Source of the DNA: an uncultured Eggerthellaceae bacterium
Lineage (GTDB): Bacteria; Actinomycetota; Coriobacteriia; Coriobacteriales; Eggerthellaceae
Direction of reading: 5' to 3'
NCBI GenBank assembly: GCA_947566075.1
Contig: CANOIM010000005.1
Location: forward strand, 1-64,000
Length of the DNA stretch: 64,000 nucleotides
Shown piece after piece: positions 43,239 through 54,135 of the stretch; the first letter of the stretch is position 1; every line of letters begins with the position of its first letter. Both the position numbers and the translations under genes were made by a program. The notes beneath the pieces were generated by a model, which made no database searches, was not told the DNA's origin, and worked only from the letters and a program-made list of their open reading frames with translations.

Positions 43239-44033
43239 ATGGATACCCCTACGACACTCGCCCTCTGCATCGCCCTCATCGTTCCCTTCGCCGGGAACAC
43301 CCTGGGCGCATCCCTCGTCTTCCTTTTAAGGAACGGGATGGGTGAGCGCTTCCAGAAGGCGCTTTTGGGCTTCGCTGCGGGCGTGATGATAGCCGCTAGT
43401 GTTTGGAGCCTGATCATCCCGGCCTTAGAAGCCTCAGAAAGCGGCGCGCTCCCTGCATGGTTCCCTGCTACCGCCGGATTCCTCTTAGGCATGTTCGCCC
43501 TGTTGCTCATAGATCACTTCACGCCCCATATGCATGTGGGCTCAGAGGAGCCCGAAGGGGTGCGCACCGGCCTCAAGAAGCCCACCATGATGCTCTTCGC
43601 CCTAGCCATCCACAATCTGCCGGAGGGCATGGCGGTGGGAGCGGTGCTGGCGGGCTTCCTAGCGGGGGATGCGAATATCGCGCTTCCGGCGGTGGCCGCG
43701 CTCTCCCTAGGCATAGCCATCCAGAACATACCCGAAGGAGCCGTGGTCTCGCTCCCGCTGGCATCGAACGGATTCTCGCGCTTGAAGGCGTTCGCAACCG
43801 GTACGGCATGCGGTGCCGTGGAACCCTTGGGCGCGTTGCTCATGCTGGCCGTCACCGGCCTTGCCACACCCGTGCTCCCCTACATCCTCGCCTTCGCCGC
43901 AGGGGCCATGATGTATGTGGTCACCGAAGAGCTGATCCCTGAAACCCAGCAGGGTCATCACACGAACATCGGCACCATCGGCGTGGCCATCGGGTTCGCC
44001 TTGATGATGGTGCTGGATGTGGCCTTAGGGTAA
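43239..44033 (+). CDS. ZIP-family metal transporter (first copy)
   Basis: ZIP proteins import Zn2+, Fe2+ or Mn2+ into the cytoplasm. The family signature HNLPEGMAVG lies in the fourth span and QNIPEGAVVS in the fifth, supplying metal ligands. Eight hydrophobic spans fit the 264-residue protein starting at 43239. A longer ORF start at 43107 adds only unlikely basic sequence. The second ZIP gene in the window is at 50655. Metal specificity cannot be read from the motifs. Confidence 0.9.
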   Translation: MDTPTTLALCIALIVPFAGNTLGASLVFLLRNGMGERFQKALLGFAAGVMIAASVWSLIIPALEASESGALPAWFPATAGFLLGMFALLLIDHFTPHMHVGSEEPEGVRTGLKKPTMMLFALAIHNLPEGMAVGAVLAGFLAGDANIALPAVAALSLGIAIQNIPEGAVVSLPLASNGFSRLKAFATGTACGAVEPLGALLMLAVTGLATPVLPYILAFAAGAMMYVVTEELIPETQQGHHTNIGTIGVAIGFALMMVLDVALG

Positions 44034-44041
44034 GCGGGGCC

Positions 44042-45442
44042 CTAGGCGAAGCCCAGCCAGGTTTGGATGAGGGGCACCCAGCCCATGATGAGGATAATGA
44101 CGATGAGCGCGGGTACCCCGAAGCGCATCCAGTTATGCAGCCAGGCGGGGAAACGCAACCCTTCGCCCTCGTTCGCCTCCGCCAAGAACCTCTTCCAACC
44201 CCAACCGCGCTTCGTCACGCAGAACAGCACGAAGACGAGCGAACCGATGACGAGGATGTTGTTCGACACCAGGAAATCCTCGATGGCTTGGATGTTGCCG
44301 ATACCCGGAAGCTCCACCCCGGCCCACAGGTTGAACCCGAGCGCGCAGGGCAGCGAGAGCAGCGGGATCAGCACGATGTTGATGGCCACGGCTTTCTTGC
44401 GGCTCATCTCCCACTGATCCATCCAGAAGCTCAGGATGCCCTCGAACACGGCGATGACCGTGGATATGGCGGCGAACCCCATGAACACGAAGAACAACGT
44501 TGCCCAGAGGTTGCCCATCCACATCTGCTCGAACACCGATGGCAGCGTGATGAACACGAGGCCGGGCCCTGAGTCAGGAGAGACGCCGAACGCAAAGCAG
44601 GCTGGGAAGATGATGAGACCGGTGGCGAAGGCAACGAAGGTATCCAACCCTGCGATGCGCACAGCCTCGCCCATGAGCGAATAGCGCTTGTTGATGTAGC
44701 TGCCGAAGATCTCCATGGAGCCGATGCCGATGGAAAGCGTGAAGAACGCCTGGCCCAGAGCAGCGAAGACCGCATCTCCGAAGACCTCCCAGCTCCCGAA
44801 GAGCTTCCCAAAATCAGGATGCAGGTAGAATGCGATGCCCGCTTCGGCCCCATCAAGCGTGCAGGCGCGGAACGCCAGGATGAAGATGAGCGCCAACAGA
44901 CACACCATCATCACCTTCGTGATGCGCTCTACGCCCCTTTGCAGGCCCATCGAGCACACGAGCAGGGATATCACGCAGGCGGCGATCATCCACCCCACCA
45001 GCTCAACAGGGTTCGCCAGCATGGCATCGAATATCCCCGTCATGGCCGATGTGCCCTCCAGCGCGCCCGCGCCGTCAAAGGGCGCCGTTGCCATCTTCGG
45101 GATATAGGCCAGCATCCACCCCGCCACGGTGGTGTAGAACATCATGAGCAGGTAAAGCCCCAGGATGCCTATCCATTTGAACCGGTGCCAGTTGGACCCT
45201 TTCGGCTCTAGGATGTCGAAGGCCCGGGCTATGCCCCGCTGGGAAGCGCGCCCCACCGAGAATTCCATGACCATGATGGGGATGCCCAGGGCCACCAGGA
45301 AGATCAGGTACAGGATGACGAAGGCGGCTCCTCCGTATTCGCCCACGATATAGGGAAAGCGCCAGACATTCCCCAAGCCCACAGCGCACCCCGCTGATAT
45401 CAAGATGAATCCCAAGCGGGATTTGAACTGCTCTCGTGCCAT
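44042..45442 (-). CDS. Sodium-dependent symporter, NSS/SNF family
   Basis: This 466-residue transporter of the LeuT type imports amino acids or related compounds with Na+. The first span carries ISAGCAVGLGNVWRFPYIVGE (Na+ and substrate site) and GGAAFVILYLI follows. About eleven to twelve spans are visible. I take the ATG at 45442 at the family N-terminus (MAREQFKSRLGF) instead of the upstream 45664. It converges with the ZIP gene (8 bp apart) and diverges from the ABC exporter. Confidence 0.92.
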   Translation of the reverse strand: MAREQFKSRLGFILISAGCAVGLGNVWRFPYIVGEYGGAAFVILYLIFLVALGIPIMVMEFSVGRASQRGIARAFDILEPKGSNWHRFKWIGILGLYLLMMFYTTVAGWMLAYIPKMATAPFDGAGALEGTSAMTGIFDAMLANPVELVGWMIAACVISLLVCSMGLQRGVERITKVMMVCLLALIFILAFRACTLDGAEAGIAFYLHPDFGKLFGSWEVFGDAVFAALGQAFFTLSIGIGSMEIFGSYINKRYSLMGEAVRIAGLDTFVAFATGLIIFPACFAFGVSPDSGPGLVFITLPSVFEQMWMGNLWATLFFVFMGFAAISTVIAVFEGILSFWMDQWEMSRKKAVAINIVLIPLLSLPCALGFNLWAGVELPGIGNIQAIEDFLVSNNILVIGSLVFVLFCVTKRGWGWKRFLAEANEGEGLRFPAWLHNWMRFGVPALIVIILIMGWVPLIQTWLGFA

Positions 45443-45574
45443 GCCTGTCCGTTCTCTCCCGCCTTCACGAAGGCTGCCGTGAGGCGCATCTGTCGAAACG
45501 GCATCATTGTACGCGAAAGGAGCAAGACCGCTACAATCCTTACAGGTAGATGGAACGGGCGAATGAGGAAGCGG

Positions 45575-47380
<1,806 letters not shown>

Positions 47381-47395
47381 AGAAAGAGGACGGAA

Positions 47396-47507
47396 GGGTG
47401 GGACAACGGGGACGTAGGCTATTGTCCTGTTTTCCCAAAGAGGCTTGTCAGCTCAGTTACTGCTATCGGGAAACAGGACAATAGCCTACGTCCCCGTTGT
47501 CCCACCC
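47396..47507. repeat. REPIN/40-bp stem between convergent genes
   Basis: Arms at about 47396-47436 and 47468-47507 are complementary over 40 bp with one bulged base. Each contains CGTAG (47413-47417) or CTACG (47486-47490) and an inner GGACAA/TTGTCC hairpin. It can serve as a bidirectional terminator. Confidence 0.8.
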
Positions 47508-48838
47508 CAGTATTGCTTGCGCACGATGAGGAAGACCACCAAGGCCAAAAGCCCCACTCCGGCCATGGCCACATACATCAGCGGGTAGCCCACGATAGGC
47601 ACCACCAGGCCAAGGAGCAGAGGGCCAACGCCCACCCCCAGATCCAGGAACATATAGAAGGTGGCATTCGCAATGCTCAGGCGGTCATCCGGCGCCTTCT
47701 TCACCGCCATGGCCAAACCGCAGGATTGCACGGTGCCCACGCCATAGCCGCAAAGGAGCGCGCTGCCCAAGATCATCCAATCGTTCGACGCGAAGGCCAG
47801 CAGGACCATGCCCGCAGCGAAGGAGAAGAACGCCGGGGTCATGACCAGCAGGGGCCCGCGCCTATCGAAAGCGCGCCCCGTGAAGGGCCGCGTCAAGAAC
47901 ATGCTCAGAGCATAGACGATGAAGAACACGCTGGCAGCCCGCGTGAGCCCCACCGATTCCGCGAACGGGGTAAGGAAGGTGAGCAGAGATGAATACCCGA
48001 AGAAGATGAGGAAGCTCACCAAGGAGATAGGTATGGCACCCCATTCGATCACCTTTTCGCCTTTGTGGCCACCTTGGCCGGAAGCCTCAGCCTCAGGTTT
48101 CACAGGCCTTGCCGCGGCGGCTTCCTCCCGCTGCCCTTCCACTGACCCTGCCAGCTCCTCCCCTGCTAGCTCTTCCTGGGCAGCCGCCGAGGACCGCTGT
48201 GGCCCCTTCACGCGCAAAGGAAGGACCAAGAGCAGCGCTACCACCAGGACCAGCGCGGCGCTGATGAAGAGGACGTCATAGCTGACATGACGGGAGATGA
48301 GGATCCCTGCGAAAGGACCGATGGCAGCACCCAAAGTGACCGAGAGCATGTAATAGCCGATGCCCTCACCCTTGCGAGATGCAGGAACAAGGGCAGTCAC
48401 GATGGTGGCGATGGTGGTAGAGCAAATGCCATAGGCCATGCCGTGGAGCAACCGGATGCCCATGAGCGCCCCTAAGGGGGTGTCTAACAGGTACAGGGCA
48501 GACATCCCGCAACCGAAGGCCGTGCCCAAGAAGAGCAAGCGCTTGCGCCCGAGCCTCTCCATGAGCGAAGGGGATGCCACCCGAGCGATCAACGTGCCGA
48601 TGATGAAGATGCTGGCACAGAAAGCAGCAAGAGCAGCAGGTGCATGGTAGACATCCATGGCATAGGCGGTCATCACCACCGTGAGCATGAAGTAATTGCA
48701 GGACAGCACGAAGTTCACGAGCGTCCCCAAGATGAAATCCCGCGTCCAAAGGGGTGCGAATCCCTTCTTCGGGTCAGACCGGCTCAACCTGCCTACATCG
48801 GGGGATGCTTGCAGCTTTCTCTCAATGGCAGTACCCAT
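47486..48838 (-). CDS. MFS permease
   Basis: This is a major facilitator with about twelve spans and a central cytoplasmic loop of about 60 residues rich in Ala and Glu. The A-motif-like GRKRLLFLGTAF after span 2 and FDRRGPLLVMT after span 8 are visible. The substrate is unknown. Drug or sugar efflux is common for this type. The last six residues (GGTTGT) and the stop are encoded by a REP arm. It follows the universal-stress gene by 3 bp, in one operon. Confidence 0.88.
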   Translation of the reverse strand: MGTAIERKLQASPDVGRLSRSDPKKGFAPLWTRDFILGTLVNFVLSCNYFMLTVVMTAYAMDVYHAPAALAAFCASIFIIGTLIARVASPSLMERLGRKRLLFLGTAFGCGMSALYLLDTPLGALMGIRLLHGMAYGICSTTIATIVTALVPASRKGEGIGYYMLSVTLGAAIGPFAGILISRHVSYDVLFISAALVLVVALLLVLPLRVKGPQRSSAAAQEELAGEELAGSVEGQREEAAAARPVKPEAEASGQGGHKGEKVIEWGAIPISLVSFLIFFGYSSLLTFLTPFAESVGLTRAASVFFIVYALSMFLTRPFTGRAFDRRGPLLVMTPAFFSFAAGMVLLAFASNDWMILGSALLCGYGVGTVQSCGLAMAVKKAPDDRLSIANATFYMFLDLGVGVGPLLLGLVVPIVGYPLMYVAMAGVGLLALVVFLIVRKQYWGGTTGT

Positions 48839-48841
48839 GGG

Positions 48842-49270
48842 CTATTCGCCCGCGTCCTTTGCGATCATCACCGTGACCGGAGAATCCTTCACAACGGCAT
48901 AGCTGACCGAGCCAAGATAGCCCTTCACCCCGCCCTTCCCGCGACTGCCCATGATGATCATGTCAACCCCTTCATCCTGGGCGCAATTCAGGATGAGGTC
49001 AGCTGGAGAGGAGCCCTTCAAGATCTTGACCTTTGTCTTGTTCGGCAGGCTTTGGGCTATCTGATCCAGTTCCGCTTTGATGGGGGCGGCTTCATCCATG
49101 ACCACCGTGTCTATCCCGGCAGCCGCAGCCCCTGATGAGAACAGGCGCATCACATGGACTAGCACTACCTCAAGGTCATCATCGATCTTGGCCAGCTCAC
49201 CCATGATGCTCAATGCCTTCTGGGCTGGCTGAGAGCCATCGTAGGCCACAAGGATCTTCTTCGTTCCCAT
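48842..49270 (-). CDS. Universal stress protein (UspA family)
   Basis: This 142-residue single-domain Usp has the N-terminal KKILVAYDGSQPAQKAL and the ATP-binding motif GSRGKGGVKGYLGSVS (G-x2-G-x9-G-S). Usp proteins help survive starvation, oxidative or acid stress. It is the first gene of a two-gene operon with the MFS permease, which points to a joint role under stress. A plausible ribosome site is GGAGGAGCG. Confidence 0.93.
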   Translation of the reverse strand: MGTKKILVAYDGSQPAQKALSIMGELAKIDDDLEVVLVHVMRLFSSGAAAAGIDTVVMDEAAPIKAELDQIAQSLPNKTKVKILKGSSPADLILNCAQDEGVDMIIMGSRGKGGVKGYLGSVSYAVVKDSPVTVMIAKDAGE

Positions 49271-49395
49271 GTTCGCTCCTCCTTCAGATCACCGATTCGA
49301 TTCTAATCATCTCTTCCCGCAAGCGGCCAGAAAGGCCTTGATGTGATTTGACCTCGTTACCTGCGAAGGATAGAATTCATTCGCTATCGTTTCGT

Positions 49396-49471
49396 GGGCC
49401 GTTAGCTCAGTTGGTAGAGCAGGGGACTTTTAATCCCAAGGTCGCGGGTTCGATTCCCTCACGGCCCACCA
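49396..49471 (+). tRNA. tRNA-Lys (UUU)
   Basis: All 76 bases of a canonical cloverleaf are present. The acceptor stem is GGGCCGT/ACGGCCC, the anticodon loop CTTTTAA (anticodon TTT), and the T-arm has GGTTCGATTCC. CCA is encoded at 49469-49471. Confidence 0.97.
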
Positions 49472-49520
49472 GAACCTTTTGCGAAGCGAAGGGTTCCTGA
49501 CCCCTCTTCAGCATCTTCTA

Positions 49521-50513
49521 TCAGAACGTCACGCCGAAGGCCAAGCAGATGAAGCCCCAGGCCACGCCCATGGCGTAGAGCCCAGCGATGATCCCCAGGT
49601 TCTGCTTCCAGTGGCGATTCGTGCGGATGAGCACCAGTAATCCCACCCCCGCCGATACCAGAAGCCCCGCGAACATGGCCGGAGCCGCCAAGACCCCCTC
49701 TATATAGAGGTCAGCGATCACGATGGAAGCCGCGCAGTTCGGGATGAGCCCCACCAGAGCAGAGGCGAAGATGGCTAGGATGGAGTTGCTCTCCAAGAAT
49801 GCAGCCAGCACATCCTCGCCGATGACCTCGACCACCGCATCCAAGGCCAAGGTGATCAGGAAGATGAACACCATCACCTGGACGGTGTGCTTCAAGGCTG
49901 AGAGCAGGATGCCCTTCCAGCCGTGGTCATCGTGGCTGTGCTGATGGGCATGATGATCATGGGAGCACCCCGCACAGCAGTCTTCCGCATGCTGATACAC
50001 CAGCTCAGGATGCTCTTCGCAGGTATCGCATTCAGGGCCGCAACCGCACTGGTCATGTTCGCACAGCTCATGGATCTTGTAGCTTTGATGATAGCGCCGG
50101 GCCAAGCGCATGACCGCATCCACCAGAAAGCCCATGAGCATGCCCACGATCACCTTCGCCCCCATGATGGATGCGATGGTGGAAAGCGGGACCTGTTCCG
50201 CTAGGAAGATGGGGAGCACCTCATCGGAGGTGGAGAGGAAGACGGCGAACAGGGTGCCTAGGGTGATGACGCGACCAGCATAGAGGGTGGCGGACACCGC
50301 AGAGAAACCGCATTGGGGCACTACCCCCAAGAGAGCGCCGATCACCGGACCTGCCGCCCCCGCCCGCTTGATGGCCTCTTGGGTCTTCGAGCCGGTCTTG
50401 TGCTCAAGCCACTCCATGAGCAGATAGGTGACGTAGAGGAACGGGATGAGGTAGAGGGTGTCCGCCACAGCGTGGCTCAGCACATGCTCTGCTATGTGAA
50501 GGAATCCATCCAT
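49521..50513 (-). CDS. Heavy-metal permease, ArsP_2-like
   Basis: The 330-residue protein belongs to the putative 10-TM heavy-metal exporter group (ArsP_2). Two repeats of five spans each contain the motif VVPQCGFSAVS and LIPNCAASIVI. A central cytoplasmic loop (about residues 145-205) is crowded with Cys and His (EHDQCGCGPECDTC, DCCAGCSHDHHAHQH), probably binding the metal. The likely cargo is manganese, zinc, copper or arsenite. It diverges from a ZIP importer, which could make an import-export pair. Confidence 0.8.
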   Translation of the reverse strand: MDGFLHIAEHVLSHAVADTLYLIPFLYVTYLLMEWLEHKTGSKTQEAIKRAGAAGPVIGALLGVVPQCGFSAVSATLYAGRVITLGTLFAVFLSTSDEVLPIFLAEQVPLSTIASIMGAKVIVGMLMGFLVDAVMRLARRYHQSYKIHELCEHDQCGCGPECDTCEEHPELVYQHAEDCCAGCSHDHHAHQHSHDDHGWKGILLSALKHTVQVMVFIFLITLALDAVVEVIGEDVLAAFLESNSILAIFASALVGLIPNCAASIVIADLYIEGVLAAPAMFAGLLVSAGVGLLVLIRTNRHWKQNLGIIAGLYAMGVAWGFICLAFGVTF

Positions 50514-50654
50514 GACTGCATTCTAGCGGCAACCCCTCACGCTCCCAGCCACCGTTGCGAAGGCGTAAGCCGAATGGCGCACCAAAGGAACCTTGCCGGA
50601 TGCCATTTGGTGCTATCCTTGAGGAAAGTTAAACGCCGCTAACAGGAGAGACCC

Positions 50655-51521
50655 ATGGATGCCATCAGCCCGTTCGCATTCGTCACCATCGTGACGCTGA
50701 TATCCGGTGCCGGGGGCACGGGGCTGGGAGGCGTCATAGGAGCGCTGTTCAACAGCGAATCCAACAAGGTGGTCAGCCTGCTCTTGGCTTTCGCGGGCGG
50801 CGTCATGTCATCCATCGTCTGCTTCGATCTGCTGATAGAAGCCACCGAATCCGCCCAGGAGGCCAGCGGCCTGGGGGTATGGATCGTCGTCATCGCCTTT
50901 GCGGTGGGCATCGGGGTGGTCTATGGCCTGAACGTGGCCATAGACCGCAAGACCAGCAAAGAGGTGCCCCATACCGAAGACGCCAACCACCCGAAGACCC
51001 ACGATGACCTGGATGAGCTGATCCATGCGGATCACCTGAACGAGCATATCCGGCGCAAGGACTCACGGGCCTCCCTGATAGTGGCAGGCATCGTCATGGC
51101 GGCTGCCATCGCTTTACACAACATACCCGAAGGCATGACCATCGGCGCCAGCTTCGCGGCCTCCGATGACCTGTTGGTGGGATCGGGCATGATCATGGCC
51201 GTGCTCATCGGGCTGCATAACATCCCCGAGGGCATGGCCGTGGCCGTGCCGCTCATGAGCGGAGGCATGGGCAAGCTGCGGGCTGTGCTGCTCACGGCCA
51301 CCTGCGGCATCCCTACCCTATTGGGAGCGTGGCTAGGGCTCTGGCTAGGAGATGTGGGGCCGCTCGGGTTGGCTCTGAGCCTGGGATTCGCCTCAGGGGC
51401 CATGGCCTATGTGGTCTATGGTGAGATATTGCCCGAGGCCTATCTCATCTACAAATCCAAAGCGCCTGCCTTCGCCGTCATGGCAGGCATGGTCTTAGGG
51501 CTCGTTCTCATCTTCGCTTGA
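50655..51521 (+). CDS. ZIP-family metal transporter (second copy)
   Basis: The 288-residue protein has eight spans with HNIPEGMTIG and HNIPEGMAVA as metal motifs and a charged loop (EDANHPKTHDDLDELIHADH) between spans 3 and 4. An AGGAGA ribosome site precedes the ATG. It is only distantly like the 43239 copy, so the two probably differ in metal or regulation. It faces away from the ArsP_2-like permease with 141 bp between starts. Confidence 0.9.
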   Translation: MDAISPFAFVTIVTLISGAGGTGLGGVIGALFNSESNKVVSLLLAFAGGVMSSIVCFDLLIEATESAQEASGLGVWIVVIAFAVGIGVVYGLNVAIDRKTSKEVPHTEDANHPKTHDDLDELIHADHLNEHIRRKDSRASLIVAGIVMAAAIALHNIPEGMTIGASFAASDDLLVGSGMIMAVLIGLHNIPEGMAVAVPLMSGGMGKLRAVLLTATCGIPTLLGAWLGLWLGDVGPLGLALSLGFASGAMAYVVYGEILPEAYLIYKSKAPAFAVMAGMVLGLVLIFA

Positions 51522-51590
51522 GCAGGGTGCAGCCAGCCCATTCCGTGGTAATATCAGGCCCACCAGCACCGGATATCGAACAGGATATGA

Positions 51591-52781
51591 ATGCCTTCTC
51601 AGAACAACCAAGAGGATTTCGAGCGGCTTTGCCGTGAGATAGCAGGGAACGTGGCGAAAGGGCTGACCACCGCTGGCAACGCTTTAGGGGATGCCATCGG
51701 CCAGGCCGTAGAGGGGTACCGGGCGAACCAAGCCCAGGCCCAACAGCGGGCCATCCTGGCTCAACAGCAAGCCCTCATGGAAACCCGTTTCGGGAACATA
51801 GGGAAGGTGAAGCGGGGCGGCGTTCTGCGCACCGTCTTCGGCGCCATCCTCACCTTCAGCTTCGGCATTCCGCTCTTGAGCACCATCCTGATCGGCCCGT
51901 GGCTCGTCAGCATCCCTGAAGCCATCGTAGGCACCGCTGTGATGGCAGCCTTCTTCGCTCCCTCTCTGGCGCTGCTCTTAAGCGGCACCAAACGCCTGAA
52001 GATGAGCCGCCAGCTTGATACCCTCCAGCGCATCTTCGGGAATCGTGAAGCCGTGCCCATCGCAGAGATAGCCCACGCCACGGGGCAGAAGCCCGCGAAG
52101 ATCCTCTCTGCCATCCAAGAGCTCCTGCGCCGCGGAATGCTGCCCCAAGGGCACCTGGATGCGGAGCAGCGCACGCTCATCGTGACCGAAGGGGCCTACC
52201 AGCACTACCTCCAGCTCAAGTCTGCGCAACAGCAAAAGGCCATGGAGGAGCAAAAGCGCCGCCAGGCCCAAGCCGCTACCCAACCTGCTCCCCTCTCTGC
52301 TGATGACCTGAGCCCTGAGGTGCGCAGCTTCGTCACCACAGGGGCAGGCTTCCTCAAGCAGATCCACCAGCTTGATGTGGACATAGCCGACGAAGGGGTC
52401 AGCCAACGCATCGTGCACATCGAAGGGGTGGTGGGGCGCATCCTGGAGCGGGTCAAGGATGAGCCGCAGGTGCTGAGCCAGCTGGGGCGCCTCACGGATT
52501 ACTACCTCCCCACCACGGTGAAGCTGCTCACCGCCTATGATGCCCTCGAAGAGCAGCAGGTCCAAGGGGAGAACATCAAGAGCTCTCGGCGCGAGATAGA
52601 ATCCACCTTGGACGTGCTCATCCAAGCCTATGAGAAGCTCTTGGATGACACCTTTGCAGACCTTTCCATGGACGTATCCTCTGAGATATCCGTTCTCAAC
52701 GTCATACTGGCCCAAGAAGGGCTCACTGAGAGCCCGTTCGACAGCAAACCCGAAGGCACGATCAACAACCGGAAGGAATGA
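51591..52781 (+). CDS. XpaC-like (5-bromo-4-chloroindolyl phosphate hydrolysis family) protein
   Basis: A cytoplasmic head and two membrane spans (about 80-140) precede a helical domain with Gln-rich linker. The C-terminal region (TTGAGFLKQIHQLDVDIADE, then VSQRIVHIEGVVGRI and LTDYYLPTTVKLL) matches the XpaC family, which is almost always beside TelA. XpaC was named after phosphatase-like plate staining in Bacillus, but its role is unclear. It overlaps telA by four bases. Confidence 0.85.
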   Translation: MPSQNNQEDFERLCREIAGNVAKGLTTAGNALGDAIGQAVEGYRANQAQAQQRAILAQQQALMETRFGNIGKVKRGGVLRTVFGAILTFSFGIPLLSTILIGPWLVSIPEAIVGTAVMAAFFAPSLALLLSGTKRLKMSRQLDTLQRIFGNREAVPIAEIAHATGQKPAKILSAIQELLRRGMLPQGHLDAEQRTLIVTEGAYQHYLQLKSAQQQKAMEEQKRRQAQAATQPAPLSADDLSPEVRSFVTTGAGFLKQIHQLDVDIADEGVSQRIVHIEGVVGRILERVKDEPQVLSQLGRLTDYYLPTTVKLLTAYDALEEQQVQGENIKSSRREIESTLDVLIQAYEKLLDDTFADLSMDVSSEISVLNVILAQEGLTESPFDSKPEGTINNRKE

Positions 52782-53938
52782 TCATGACAGAGGAACAGCC
52801 CCCCATCCCCAACGCCCCCGCACCTGAGCTCACCTTGACGCCGAACATGGCTGAAGAGGCGGTCATCGTCACGGAGGCAGAGGTCATCCCAGGCCCAGCG
52901 AAGGAAGCGCCCACCCTAGAGGATTCGCTCTCAGCGGAAGAGCTAGCCCAGGTTGAGGCATTCTCTCAGCAGATCAACGTGACCGATGCGAACACGGTCT
53001 TGCAATACGGTGCCGGAGCCCAGAAGAAGATGGCTGATTTCTCCGAGACCGCCTTGGACCGCGTGCGCACCCAGGACCTGGGAGAAGCGGGGGATCTCAT
53101 CTCCGGCGTGGTGATGGAGCTCAAGGGCTTTGACACCGAAGAGGAGAAGGGGCTCTTCGGCTTCTTCAAGAAGCAAGCGAACAAGGTGCAGGCCATGAAG
53201 GCCCGCTATGACAAGGCTGAGGCCAACGTCAACAAGATCGTAGGCGCTTTGGAGAAGCATCAGATGGCGCTCATGAAAGACGCCGCCATGCTGGATAAGC
53301 TCTACGAGCTGAACCTCACCTACTTCAAAGAGCTGACCATGTACCTATTGGCAGGCAAGAAGCGCCTGGAAGAGGTTCAGAACGGCGAGCTGCAAGAGCT
53401 GCGCGCCAAGGCGAAGGCTAGCGGGAGGACGGAAGATGCCGAAGCAGTGCAGAAGCTAGAAGCCTCCCTGGTCCGCTTCGAGAAGAAGCTCTCTGACCTT
53501 GACCTCACTCGCATGATAGCCATGCAAACGGCTCCTCAGATCCGCCTGGTGCAGAACAACGAGATGCTCATGGTGGAGAAGATCCAGACCACCCTAGTGA
53601 ACACCATTCCGCTTTGGAAGAGCCAGATGGTGCTGGCACTGGGCATGGCCAACAACGAAGCGGCCCTCAAGGCCCAGAACGCCGTGACAGATATGACCAA
53701 TGAGCTGTTGAAGAAGAACGCTGAGAAGCTCAAGCAGTCCACCACGGAAGTGGCCCGAGCCAGCGAACGCGGCATCGTTGACATCGAAACGCTCAGGGCA
53801 ACCAATGACAATCTCATCCAGACCTTCGATGAGGTCATGCAGATCCAAGCCGAGGGCCGTCAGAAGCGAGCCGAAGCCGAAGCTGAGATCCGCAAGATGG
53901 AAGCTGAGCTCAAGCAGAAGCTCATGGAAGTAAGGTAG
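52778..53938 (+). CDS. telA: TelA-family toxic anion resistance protein
   Basis: The 386-residue helical protein matches TelA (PF05816) from about residue 65: FSQQINVTDANTVLQYGAGA, KKQANKVQAMKARYDKAEAN, and LRATNDNLIQTFDEVMQIQA near the end. TelA and XpaC contribute to tolerance of tellurite, antimicrobials and envelope stress in Firmicutes. The mechanism is unknown. The start overlaps the XpaC stop (ATGA). ATG 52784 is a possible second start. A REP and a terminator follow. Confidence 0.9.
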   Translation: MIMTEEQPPIPNAPAPELTLTPNMAEEAVIVTEAEVIPGPAKEAPTLEDSLSAEELAQVEAFSQQINVTDANTVLQYGAGAQKKMADFSETALDRVRTQDLGEAGDLISGVVMELKGFDTEEEKGLFGFFKKQANKVQAMKARYDKAEANVNKIVGALEKHQMALMKDAAMLDKLYELNLTYFKELTMYLLAGKKRLEEVQNGELQELRAKAKASGRTEDAEAVQKLEASLVRFEKKLSDLDLTRMIAMQTAPQIRLVQNNEMLMVEKIQTTLVNTIPLWKSQMVLALGMANNEAALKAQNAVTDMTNELLKKNAEKLKQSTTEVARASERGIVDIETLRATNDNLIQTFDEVMQIQAEGRQKRAEAEAEIRKMEAELKQKLMEVR

Positions 53939-53943
53939 TCAAG

Positions 53944-53967
53944 GCAGAACTAAAGTTCTGCGCTACG
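53944..53967 (-). repeat. REP element (GCAGAAC type) after telA
   Basis: GCAGAAC-TAAA-GTTCTGC-G-CTACG, nearly identical to the copy in pgeF. Confidence 0.75.
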
Positions 53968-53969
53968 AA

Positions 53970-53998
53970 AAAAGGCCCCTGCATTGCAGGGGCCTTTT
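53970..53998. terminator. Bidirectional intrinsic terminator of telA
   Basis: A near-perfect 29-base palindrome (AAAAGGCCCCTGCA, then its complement) ends with TTTT on either strand. It terminates telA and could also stop antisense read-through from groEL. Confidence 0.85.
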
Positions 53999-54135
53999 GA
54001 TGTTCAGAGGCGTATATACGCCAACGGCTAAGGGATGATGGGGTGCGCCTAAAAGCGCCGCCTTTGGGCCAAGTTGGCTTCGTCCAACGCCGAGCCCAAA
54101 ACAAGGCGCTTAGAGGCGTGCATCCATCTTCCCGA

